Assembly: GCA_937924555.1 (NCBI GenBank) | Contig: CALDSN010000211.1 | Span: 1-20,569, forward strand | DNA: 20,569 bases | Reading direction: 5' to 3' | DNA from: an uncultured bacterium | GTDB taxonomy: Bacteria; Cloacimonadota; Cloacimonadia; Cloacimonadales; Cloacimonadaceae | In this document: piece after piece, positions 1-7,561 of the stretch | Layout: every line of letters starts with the position of its first letter | How positions within the stretch are numbered: position 1 is the stretch's first letter | The notes under the pieces: generated by a model | Seen by the model: only the letters and a program-made list of their open reading frames with translations | The model's database searches: none | Told to the model about the DNA's origin: nothing | Program-made: the position numbers and the translations under genes

Positions 1-253
1 AAAGTGCTGGGAGTCGCAACCGCATCTCTACCGTATATCCATAGGCAAGGGGTAGGAGAAGAGAGTCGAAGTTGCTGCGCAGAATGGGTGAGAATAAAGG
101 AAATAGCTGAAAGAATGGTTGTTCTGCCATCTCTATCTGTGCGAATGGTGAGGATTAATTAAGAGTGCAAGTAAGCATCTTGGGGCAACTGCTTTCATGT
201 ATCTCTTCGGCAACCGATACACCCCCCCCCCTATTGTTCACAAAGATACCGCC
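1..253. other. Spacer without a convincing gene at the left edge
   Basis: No gene can be supported here. Plus-strand frame 1 is open from the left edge to a TAA at 160-162, and a minus-strand frame is open from an ATG at 130-128 to the left edge (it would begin MAEQPFFQLF). Neither shows a recognisable motif or a clear Shine-Dalgarno sequence, and at this length open frames arise by chance. A run of ten C lies at 222-231. If either frame is a truncated gene, it can only be judged with the sequence to the left. Confidence 0.5.
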
Positions 254-290
254 AAATAGAAAAGGTGCGGGAGATTAGTCCCGCACCTAT
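254..290 (-). terminator. Rho-independent terminator of the large secreted-protein gene
   Basis: A perfect 10-bp inverted repeat (AGGTGCGGGA at 263-272 with TCCCGCACCT at 279-288) encloses a 6-base loop. Read on the minus strand, the hairpin is followed directly by TTTTCTATTT, a U-rich tract. It lies about 20 bases beyond the minus-strand stop codon at 311-313, which is the classic position and shape of an intrinsic terminator. Confidence 0.88.
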
Positions 291-310
291 ACAGACAGCG
301 AACTGTCCTA

Positions 311-3300
311 TTATTTAGCCAGAATCATCTTCTTGGCTGCTTTGTATTGACCGCTGGTCATTTGGTACATGTAAACACCGCTACCGACTGTTCTGCCGGA
401 ATCGTCACGACCATCCCAAGTCATACTGTAATAACCGGGAGTGGCATGATTGGCGTTCATTCTACGCACCAACTGCCCCTTAGTGTTGTAGATATCAATC
501 TGCACACTACCAGCATCCTTCATGGAATAACGAAGGTTGGTGCTGGGGTTGAAGGGGTTGGGATAAGCGTTCAGCAGAGCGGTAAACACAGGGATTTCAG
601 GAGTTTCGGGACCTGATCCGCCACCAACGGTAACAGCAAGAGGACCGAAGAACTCAGAAGATCCTTCCAAGCTTACGCTTTCTAACCAGTAGTAGTATGT
701 TGTGTTCTCATCTGTGGCAGAATCAGTATAGGAATAACTGATTTGTGAGCCAAGAAGTGTTCCGGAAGAGATCAGCTCGGAGTTCACATAAACTGCATTG
801 CTGATGTTCTTTTCGGTGGAACGGAGAACATTGTATCCGGAGTGGGCAGTCTCAGATTCTGCAACCCAGGCAATCTTCACAAACATATCAGCAGTAAGCA
901 CGGCTGAGAAGCTGGAGAGATTAACTGCCAAAGGTTCGTCTTCGCTCTTCGGGAACAGCACGATGATATCGTTAGGTCCCTTAGCTGCGTCGATGGTAAT
1001 GGTTGCAGTAGTGGTTGTCCAAGTAAGGTCATTGATCACGGTAATAAGCTCACCGCTGCCAACGTGATACTTGATCCACGGTGGGATGAAGCCCAGATTG
1101 TGAGTAAGGTTAAGGGTCACACCACTAAGGTCACCACCAGTGATGGTGAGCACCATACCGGTTGTGGGAGGAGTTCCCGCAGGTTGGTATGTTGCTACTG
1201 CATTGATGAGAGGTGTGCCGGATATTCCACTGATGCTAACTTGCGGGCTAACTTGACCGGCTCCTACTGTGATGGCAGGGATGGTCACGTTGGCAGAACC
1301 GCCAGCAGCAACTGTCTGGTTTATCTCTGTGTTGTAAGGCAGGAACTTGATGTTGTCGATGTACCAATTGTCGAATTGGTTCAGATTACCTTCAACTTCC
1401 CAGCAGAGGAATATTACATCATGTCCCACAAGTTCAGTAGTTAAGGAGAATGTTTTAACTTCTGAGGTTGAGGTGGCATTGGCAGCAGAAGCAAGAGTCC
1501 AGATATCGAAGAAGGAGCTTGTGGAATATCCATATCTGAGCTTGTATGTGCAACCCACGCCGTAATCATCAATTACTTGGGTGAACTTAACAACCAGTTC
1601 GCTCAAATCAGAAACATTGATGGGAGGGCTCACCAAACGAGTGGTACCCGGATTAATGTTCTGATATGTGCAATGCCATTCAGGAGCGGAGCCACCCGCT
1701 AAGGCAGTGTTATCCACTGTCCAGCGATTGGTTAAGCCGGTGCCGATAGTGAACTGCTGCCAGTATTGAGCCTGAGGTGTTTCACTGAGTGTTAACAGAT
1801 AAGGCAATTCGTAGATGGTCATATCAATACCACTACCACTTAGGGCGACAGTATTGTTGGCTTTGGCAAGGTTATCCACAATGTTCAGGGTTGCAGTCTT
1901 GGCACCGATTGTGGTGGGGTTGAATACAACAGAGATATTGATGGACTGTCCTGCACCAAGGTTTGCGGGCAGGGAATTGGCATTGGTTAATGCGAATTGA
2001 TTAGCATCAGTTCCGCTGATATTGATATCGCTGATGGTAAGTGTTCCACCACCTGCATTCTTGATGTTGAAGGTCTGGGATGCAGATGATGTTAGGACTT
2101 GTACATCACCATATGCCTTAGAGGCAGGGGTTATGCTGATGAGAGGAGTTGCACTAACGTGTTCAACCACGATGTCATCAATATCAATGTACCAGTCGCC
2201 TGTTGCCCATGCAGCTTCGAACTTAAGGACTACGCGGGCGTTGGCATCTGCTTTTGCACCGCTTAACCATACCTGACGTTCTGCCCAAGTGGTGCTTACG
2301 ATGTGATTGCCGACATTGATCTCGTCGTACTGAGTAAAGGTGTTACCTTCATCCGTGGAGACCCATACCTTGATCACGTCGCCTGCAGCAGGAGTGAAAG
2401 CAACGCTGGGATAGCTGCCGTACTCGACCAAGCGATATTGGAAGGACAAACGGGTTGTGCCGGTTATCGGACCAATGGGTTGAGTTTGGAACCAGCCATT
2501 GGGAACGGTGCTATAGATGTTCTTGTAAATACCATTGTTGGTAAGACCATGGCTCGAGGCAATAGTCCATGTAGAGGTGCTCTGAGTCCAGTTAGTAGGC
2601 ATGGAAGTGCCTGCACTGAAGTTCTGAGTGTAAGGAATGGGAAGGATAGGATCAAAGGCGGAAGCGGACAATGCAATTGTACGCTCTGCCTTGGAAGCCA
2701 AATCATCCATAATAGTTACTGTGCCTGTAAAATCACCGGCTGTCGTGGGATTGTAACGCACGGTGAAGGTTGTGGAAGGTGTAGATGCATTCAAAGCGAT
2801 GGGTAGGCTAGGAACTCCAACCAGAGAGAAGCAACTGTCACCGGTAAGCTGGATTGAGGAAACGTTAAGGGTTCCTTGTCCGGCGTTGGATACTGTGAAC
2901 AGCTGATCAGTTTGAGTGAAGACACCTTTAAGACCGAAGGCTTTGGAGGTTGGGTTAACAGCAAACAGAGGATTGACAGGTGTTTCAGCAATTGAGAAAT
3001 CATCGAAACACATATACCAAGGAGTGCTGTTTGCGATCACCTGGAAGCCAACATAGTACACACCGGATGTGGGAGGTTGCCATGCGGTTTTGGTAATCTG
3101 CGCATATGTGGTGTTGACAGGACTAAGAACTGAAGCAAGTTCCGTTGTCATTGCAGCACCGGTAGCAGTTGTGCCGATGTACATCTTAAGGCTTGTCCAA
3201 CCGGATAAACCATCGGTGTTATACCACATACCAAGATCATAGAGTTTAGATGCGTCAAGGTACATGCCACGAGAGAACAACCAATCTGATGTGGTTGAGC

Positions 3301-6300
3301 TGTAGGCACAAGTAAGGTAATCTGTACCACCACGAGGTGCACGACTGTATGTTCCTGTTGCGGTCATGGAAGTCCATTTTGATCCTGTCTTGCTCCAGTA
3401 TTGTGGCAGGTTACCAGCTGTGGTGATCTCTTCGAAATCCATGGTGTAAGGATAGGCATAGTTATTGGGATCAGCCATGGTGGTGAAAGACCACTCTAAG
3501 CTTTGCACTTCCTGAGCACCATTAACGGAATAGACAGACCAGTATAGCAGAGTGGAATACGGTAGTGCTGTGGGCATCACATAGGAGTTTGTTGCACATG
3601 CTACTTTATCCAATACATCTGTCGCACCTGAGCTGGTTCCGCATTGAATCTTGTAACCGGTAACACCAGTTACGGCTCCCCAAGTGAAGGTGGGGGTAGC
3701 AGAAACATTGGTTCCAGAATTGGCAGGAACTGTCAACACAGGAATACCATCAGCAACGCTAAATGACCAAACAGCACCTTCTGCTTCGCCTTCGTTGTTG
3801 ATAGCTTTTACTTTCCAGTAATAGGTCTTGCCGAACTCAGTGGAAGCTTCATAAGAGCCTGTTAAGACGGTAGCGACATAGTCCGGAGGATCTGATTGTC
3901 CCATGTACACTTCGTAGCTAGTGGGAGTTCCGCCCTCGGAATTTGCTGACCAAGTGAGGGTAGCATTAACAGCAACATTGGTTGCTGCATTGGCAGGACT
4001 GGCATATACAGGAGTTCCGGGAGGGGCTTGAACGGCTGTGAAAGCACCTTCGTCCGCACCGATATCCGGGGTTGTATCGCTTCTGTCATCACCATCAAAG
4101 TCAACATCAAATGCAGCAGTATAGATACCATTACCTTCAACACGGGTAGGATTATCCGGGTTGATATGAAGGTCTATGGGATCATTTTCGCTTACAAATG
4201 CCACATTCTCGTAGTATGAAAGTTGATCACGATCTGCCAAAGCAGCTTTGTATTCTTCGATGCTTGGTAAGTTGACATTACTGAAGTAACCGACTAAGTG
4301 GTATTCGTTGGTTTCGTCGCCAACGCTGTAGATGTTTTTGTCGGTTAGAGGACCAACATTGGTGACGCCTATTGAAGTTTTCCACAGTGCGACTGATCTA
4401 CCAAATTCACCAGCTATACTCTTGTTGATGAATATGTTGTTACGAAGAGTGTTGGTGGTGCCACCGGCTATGTAGAGAGAAGCGGAAGAGAGATATGCAT
4501 TTGATCCATCGTTGTTTAATAACACGGTGTTGTAATACACATTATTGGTCGTTCCACTTGATATCCGCAATCCCATCAATGATGGTGCTGCCGATGAAGT
4601 TGTTGAGCCGGCAGCGTGTAAATCATAAACAAAGTTGTTGTGTACATTGTTTGTGGTACCACTGCTGACAAAGATACCTGAGACAAGTGCAGTTGCGGAA
4701 TACGCTGTGAGGCCATAAACCTTATTCCTGCCTATCTCGGTAGTGGTTCCCAGCATCTGAGCTATACCATAAAGGTTTGATGTAGCACCTGAGCTGTATT
4801 GAAGCCCATAAACGGTGTTGTTATTTATGGTTTTCACCGCTGATGATCCAGTATTTGTCACAATACCACCCATCACTGTGGATGTGCTGGTATTGGTACC
4901 TAACAGGCTCATATTGTAGATTTGGTTGAACTGATAGTTTTCATATGTTGGTGCGCCGAAGTTATACAAACCATACAATGAAGCACCTGATGAACCGCTG
5001 GTGTTGGGCATGGTGTTGTCATATATCTCATTATATTGAGCATATGCTTGGGCAGAATTTGGTCTGACACAAGACATTGAGCCTGATGCACCAGTCTTAC
5101 TGTTCTGATATACTTGGTTATAGTTCAAGTAAGTGGTAGTTGTAGCTGTGCTATTGCTAGTGTAAACACCATACCATGTACCTGTACCTGCCAAGCTGTT
5201 GTTTCTAACGACATTATAGTTCATATTGGTTATGGTAGGATTGGATGTGCAGTACACTCCGTAAAACGCACCTGAAGTTGCAGTTGTATAAGTACAGCCT
5301 ACCACAGTGTTGTTATTGATGTTAACAGTATTTGAGGCAGCGGTTGTGCCAATGGCACATTCAATAGCAGAAAGCTGAGCTGAGGTGCCTCCACCCTTGA
5401 TGGTAACAGTGTTGTAATTGATATTGGCATTGGCACTGGTACCTGCCTGAGCGTAAATACCTCTTAAGGTACTGGGGTGGTTCACACCGCTTCCATTATT
5501 GCTATTGATGGTGTTATAAGAGATATTCACACCCCATTGGTTGTTAGCGCGTACACCTGCAGAGGGGTTGATGGAAGATACTCCACCACCGAAGTTAACA
5601 ATGGTGTTACCTGTAGATAATGCGCTTCCGCCAACATCATTACCCGTGTCACCCAAGGTGAACGGTGAGGCAGCAGCGTAACCACTGAACACAATACCAT
5701 AGTTAGCATTGCTCAGGTTGTTGCTATAGAACTTGTTATAGGAGTTTGTTCCTGCTGCTCCGGTGGGGGTAATTGACGTTGTGGCAGTTACCGCAGTGGA
5801 GTTTATCATGAGGATACAAACCGAACCTTCAACCATGGGTGAACTTCCCGAAGCGAAGTTGTTGCGGTTCAGAGAAACCGAGCAGTTTTTGATGGTGTTG
5901 TATTGCGCACCATCAGCAACGCCGGCTTTGAACAAACCGAAACCATACTCCATGTTAGCCGGATTGGCGGTGTTCGGATCATAAAGATCGATTCCGTCGA
6001 TGGTAACATAGTCTGCACCACGAAGGGCAAACATACCGTCGGGAGTAGCTGAGCCAGGAGTTGAGGTTCCTGTAAAGGCTGTCAACTTGGGGTTGATACC
6101 TGCACCAGACTTTTGAATGGTAATAGTGTTGCTTGCCGTGCCTGTGACGGTCAAGTCAATCCTGCCGGTAAGGGTTTCGGTGTGACCGGCATTAACATTG
6201 ATGACATAGCTGTCAGTCAATGGAGCTTGTGAGTTCAGCCATGTTACCGCAGCAGAAACCGTGGCATAATCGCCAGGGACTGTTTTGGTTACAACGCCAA

Positions 6301-6367
6301 ACGCAGAGCTGAGAAACGTTCCCATCAACAAGATCAGGAACAATACCAGTTGTGTCTTTCGGGTCAT
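311..6367 (-). CDS. Giant secreted beta-helix protein with T9SS-type C-terminal sorting domain
   Basis: This 2018-residue protein starts with a signal peptide (basic MTRKTQ, hydrophobic core, likely cleavage after about residue 24). Residues of roughly 110-690 are low-complexity, Asn/Gly/Ser/Thr-rich and carry repeated NxNYNxV-like rungs, as in right-handed parallel beta-helix (pectate-lyase-like) proteins. Two fibronectin-III-like domains follow at about 780-965. Then come alternating modules: jelly-roll/cleaved-adhesin-like near 970-1125, 1245-1400 and 1520-1680, separated by two ASH-like Ig domains near 1130-1240 and 1410-1515. After another fibronectin-like stretch (about 1815-1920), the protein ends with a FlgD-like domain (about 1930-2018) containing YPNPFNPST and ending KKMILAK, the hallmark of T9SS type A sorting domains. 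Export through Sec and T9SS to the cell surface is therefore likely. The ligand or substrate is unknown and no catalytic site was recognised; adhesion or glycan binding is only a guess. The ATG is preceded by GAGGAGA (6373-6379) at good spacing. A terminator follows at once, so the gene appears monocistronic. Confidence 0.9.
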   Translation of the reverse strand: MTRKTQLVLFLILLMGTFLSSAFGVVTKTVPGDYATVSAAVTWLNSQAPLTDSYVINVNAGHTETLTGRIDLTVTGTASNTITIQKSGAGINPKLTAFTGTSTPGSATPDGMFALRGADYVTIDGIDLYDPNTANPANMEYGFGLFKAGVADGAQYNTIKNCSVSLNRNNFASGSSPMVEGSVCILMINSTAVTATTSITPTGAAGTNSYNKFYSNNLSNANYGIVFSGYAAASPFTLGDTGNDVGGSALSTGNTIVNFGGGVSSINPSAGVRANNQWGVNISYNTINSNNGSGVNHPSTLRGIYAQAGTSANANINYNTVTIKGGGTSAQLSAIECAIGTTAASNTVNINNNTVVGCTYTTATSGAFYGVYCTSNPTITNMNYNVVRNNSLAGTGTWYGVYTSNSTATTTTYLNYNQVYQNSKTGASGSMSCVRPNSAQAYAQYNEIYDNTMPNTSGSSGASLYGLYNFGAPTYENYQFNQIYNMSLLGTNTSTSTVMGGIVTNTGSSAVKTINNNTVYGLQYSSGATSNLYGIAQMLGTTTEIGRNKVYGLTAYSATALVSGIFVSSGTTNNVHNNFVYDLHAAGSTTSSAAPSLMGLRISSGTTNNVYYNTVLLNNDGSNAYLSSASLYIAGGTTNTLRNNIFINKSIAGEFGRSVALWKTSIGVTNVGPLTDKNIYSVGDETNEYHLVGYFSNVNLPSIEEYKAALADRDQLSYYENVAFVSENDPIDLHINPDNPTRVEGNGIYTAAFDVDFDGDDRSDTTPDIGADEGAFTAVQAPPGTPVYASPANAATNVAVNATLTWSANSEGGTPTSYEVYMGQSDPPDYVATVLTGSYEASTEFGKTYYWKVKAINNEGEAEGAVWSFSVADGIPVLTVPANSGTNVSATPTFTWGAVTGVTGYKIQCGTSSGATDVLDKVACATNSYVMPTALPYSTLLYWSVYSVNGAQEVQSLEWSFTTMADPNNYAYPYTMDFEEITTAGNLPQYWSKTGSKWTSMTATGTYSRAPRGGTDYLTCAYSSTTSDWLFSRGMYLDASKLYDLGMWYNTDGLSGWTSLKMYIGTTATGAAMTTELASVLSPVNTTYAQITKTAWQPPTSGVYYVGFQVIANSTPWYMCFDDFSIAETPVNPLFAVNPTSKAFGLKGVFTQTDQLFTVSNAGQGTLNVSSIQLTGDSCFSLVGVPSLPIALNASTPSTTFTVRYNPTTAGDFTGTVTIMDDLASKAERTIALSASAFDPILPIPYTQNFSAGTSMPTNWTQSTSTWTIASSHGLTNNGIYKNIYSTVPNGWFQTQPIGPITGTTRLSFQYRLVEYGSYPSVAFTPAAGDVIKVWVSTDEGNTFTQYDEINVGNHIVSTTWAERQVWLSGAKADANARVVLKFEAAWATGDWYIDIDDIVVEHVSATPLISITPASKAYGDVQVLTSSASQTFNIKNAGGGTLTISDINISGTDANQFALTNANSLPANLGAGQSINISVVFNPTTIGAKTATLNIVDNLAKANNTVALSGSGIDMTIYELPYLLTLSETPQAQYWQQFTIGTGLTNRWTVDNTALAGGSAPEWHCTYQNINPGTTRLVSPPINVSDLSELVVKFTQVIDDYGVGCTYKLRYGYSTSSFFDIWTLASAANATSTSEVKTFSLTTELVGHDVIFLCWEVEGNLNQFDNWYIDNIKFLPYNTEINQTVAAGGSANVTIPAITVGAGQVSPQVSISGISGTPLINAVATYQPAGTPPTTGMVLTITGGDLSGVTLNLTHNLGFIPPWIKYHVGSGELITVINDLTWTTTTATITIDAAKGPNDIIVLFPKSEDEPLAVNLSSFSAVLTADMFVKIAWVAESETAHSGYNVLRSTEKNISNAVYVNSELISSGTLLGSQISYSYTDSATDENTTYYYWLESVSLEGSSEFFGPLAVTVGGGSGPETPEIPVFTALLNAYPNPFNPSTNLRYSMKDAGSVQIDIYNTKGQLVRRMNANHATPGYYSMTWDGRDDSGRTVGSGVYMYQMTSGQYKAAKKMILAK

Positions 6368-6377
6368 AATCTTCTCC

Positions 6378-6530
6378 TCAAGAGTGGTTTATTTTCGTTA
6401 GTGTGAAAAATAGCTGGCAATCAAACCCACTGGGCTTGCCGTTTAACTTCGACATTGATGCCTTTACGAACTTATAAAGACTATTAGGACTATGAGCTGT
6501 GCTACACATCCGTTTCATAACTATATTATA
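6378..6530 (-). promoter_or_regulatory. Possible promoter and leader of the surface-protein gene
   Basis: On the minus strand a consensus TATAAT lies at 6530-6525, about 160 bases before the surface-protein start, but no good -35 hexamer is seen at the expected distance. Just after it, an ATG at 6518 opens a 46-codon frame (MKRMCSTAHS...) whose TGA overlaps the GAGGAGA ribosome binding site of the big gene. It could be a leader peptide coupled to the gene downstream or simple chance. The imperfect hairpin at 6416-6440 would lie inside this leader. Confidence 0.25.
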
Positions 6531-6797
6531 TTCCTTCATTCTAAGCATATTTGCGTTGTCTTCTCCACGCGCGTTACAATATATAGGCGCATAATTGGGA
6601 TGTCGACATTATCGTCAAGCACTTATTCTTGGATTATGAGTCTCGTTGAAAATGTTCAGGGCCATCTTCAAATAGCACGAGTTTTGTTACTGGGAGCTAT
6701 AGGTAACGCTGGTGAGGCTTATCGCATTGATATATAGTTTGTTACATGGCTTTTCTCCTTTTCAGCATCTACCCTGGTGATTAAGCGCACCAGGAAT

Positions 6798-6898
6798 CAT
6801 TGCATAGTCATTACGGACTCAATGCGGACATAGTAAGCAATAAGTCCGTAATGATACTGCAATGTCCGCGGGAGCGAGCTAAGACGAGCATCTTGCGG
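6798..6898. repeat. Nested palindromic intergenic element (REP- or MITE-like)
   Basis: A 12-bp perfect inverted repeat (TCATTACGGACT at 6808-6819, AGTCCGTAATGA at 6843-6854) is extended outward by a further 7-bp perfect arm (CATTGCA at 6798-6804, TGCAATG at 6858-6864) across a 3-base internal loop. A competing 8-bp pair, GCGGACAT (6824-6831) with ATGTCCGC (6862-6869), uses part of the loop and the outer right arm. CCGC (6866-6869) can also pair with GCGG (6895-6898). The arms share GGAC/GTCC cores. There is no U-tract, so it is not a simple terminator. The shape suggests a dispersed palindromic repeat or a structured regulatory region; its copy number is unknown from this window. Confidence 0.55.
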
Positions 6899-6906
6899 AG
6901 AACTTG

Positions 6907-6946
6907 AAAAAAGCTATTGACAGAAACAGAGGAGAAAATTTGTTAG
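6907..6946 (+). promoter_or_regulatory. Upstream promoter-like repeat (P1) of the tRNA-tuf operon
   Basis: An A-tract (6907-6912) is followed by a perfect -35 hexamer TTGACA at 6917-6922. At 17 bases spacing lies TTGTTA (6940-6945), a poor match to TATAAT. The first 22 bases match the second block 81 bases downstream at 20 of 22 positions. The strong -35, the A-rich upstream flank and the duplication before a stable-RNA operon argue for a promoter; the weak -10 is the main doubt. Confidence 0.5.
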
Positions 6947-6987
6947 CATCTCGTAGTGAGAAATCACATCAGTTATAGAGTGAGTCC

Positions 6988-7027
6988 AAAAAAGTTATTG
7001 ACAAAAACATGGTTGTGAAATTGCTTG
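6988..7027 (+). promoter_or_regulatory. Proximal promoter-like repeat (P2) of the tRNA-tuf operon
   Basis: This is the second copy of the block: an A-tract (6988-6993), TTGACA at 6998-7003 and, 17 bases further, TTGCTT (7021-7026). Transcription would begin near 7033, a few bases before the first tRNA, leaving a very short leader for RNase P to remove. Tandem promoters are usual for stable RNA operons. The -10 is again non-consensus. Confidence 0.5.
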
Positions 7028-7039
7028 ATTGAACATGTT

Positions 7040-7114
7040 GCCGATGTAGCTCAATGGCAGAGCAATTGATTTGTAATCAATAGGTTGGGGGTTCAACTCC
7101 CTTCATCGGCTCCA
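7040..7114 (+). tRNA. tRNA-Thr (anticodon UGU)
   Basis: The acceptor stem GCCGATG (7040-7046) pairs with CATCGGC (7104-7110), followed by discriminator T and an encoded CCA (7112-7114). The anticodon stem ATTGA/TCAAT encloses loop TTTGTAA, giving anticodon TGT, which reads ACA. The T arm GGGGGTTCAACTCCC is intact. It is first of four tRNAs in the order Thr-Tyr-Gly-Thr before tuf, as in the E. coli thrU-tyrU-glyT-thrT-tufB operon. Confidence 0.97.
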
Positions 7115-7122
7115 GAAGTTGT

Positions 7123-7208
7123 GGAGAGGTTCCCGAGCGGCCAAAGGGAACAGACTGTAAATCTGTCGTCAGACGACTTCGGAGGTTCGAATCCTCCCCT
7201 CTCCACCA
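7123..7208 (+). tRNA. tRNA-Tyr (anticodon GUA)
   Basis: The acceptor stem GGAGAGG (7123-7129) pairs with CCTCTCC (7198-7204); discriminator A and an encoded CCA follow. The anticodon loop CTGTAAA gives GTA. The long variable arm is the class II feature expected of bacterial tRNA-Tyr, and the T arm GGAGGTTCGAATCCTCC is intact. Confidence 0.97.
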
Positions 7209-7224
7209 TAGATTTTCGCCAGAC

Positions 7225-7301
7225 GCGGGAGTAGCTCAGTTGGCTAGAGCATCAGCCTTCCAAGCTGAGGGTCGCGGGTTCGAACCCCGTTTCCCGCTCC
7301 A
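7225..7301 (+). tRNA. tRNA-Gly (anticodon UCC)
   Basis: The acceptor stem GCGGGAG (7225-7231) pairs with TTCCCGC (7291-7297) with one G-U pair; discriminator T and an encoded CCA follow. The anticodon stem loop CAGCCTTCCAAGCTG shows TCC, reading GGA and GGG. D and T arms are intact. Confidence 0.97.
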
Positions 7302-7319
7302 AAGATTTAGTGGAACCTA

Positions 7320-7395
7320 GCTCAAGTAGCTCAGTAGGTAGAGCACATCCTTGGTAAGGATGAGGTCACCGGTTCAAATCCGGTCTTGAGCTCCA
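7320..7395 (+). tRNA. tRNA-Thr (anticodon GGU)
   Basis: The acceptor stem GCTCAAG (7320-7326) pairs with CTTGAGC (7385-7391), followed by T and an encoded CCA. The anticodon stem loop CATCCTTGGTAAGGATG gives GGT, which reads ACC and ACU. With the UGU tRNA-Thr three genes earlier, this one cluster supplies two threonine isoacceptors. Confidence 0.97.
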
Positions 7396-7561
7396 CCTTT
7401 CTTTACAGACAGAAATGCAAGCAAGACAGAGCCGACTCACGCTAAACGAGTATGATTTGCTAAACGGCAAGTCTTAATAAAGAAACAGGGTAATACCCTT
7501 GATTTCTCATTTTACTATAGCGAAATAAACACGACGTGGAATGTGAATTCCAGGAGGAACA

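Larger units (their letters stand above)
6368..7039. other. 672-base divergent intergenic region
   Basis: This spacer separates the minus-strand surface-protein gene from the plus-strand tRNA-tuf operon. From left to right it holds the surface-protein ribosome binding site, a hairpin at 6416-6440 (GGCAA and TTGCC closing an imperfect inner stem), a minus-strand TATAAT (6525-6530), a stretch of about 250 bases where nothing was recognised, a small hairpin at 6773-6794 (CCTGGTG/CACCAGG), a larger nested palindrome (6798-6898) and two promoter-like repeats (6907-6946 and 6988-7027). A plus-strand open frame at 6492-6737 has no ribosome binding site and no recognisable protein character, so it is not called. 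Confidence 0.6.

Noticed and set aside
1..162. Open frames running off the left edge on both strands
   Set aside because: They are short (under 55 codons), without motifs, and the two strands contradict each other; neither can be supported without more sequence.
4300..5800. Recurrent short motifs in the surface-protein gene that might look like a DNA repeat array or CRISPR
   Set aside because: The periodicity is at protein level (beta-helix rungs with Asn-rich turns), the DNA copies are not near-identical, and no repeat-spacer structure exists.
6492..6737. Plus-strand open frame of 81 codons in the divergent spacer
   Set aside because: It has no Shine-Dalgarno sequence, no recognisable motif, and a composition that does not resemble the other proteins; it is likely chance in an AT-rich spacer.
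7488..7498. GGGTAATACCC palindrome in the tuf leader as a terminator or attenuator
   Set aside because: The stem is only three to five base pairs with almost no loop, and the following T residues are scattered; it is too weak to call.
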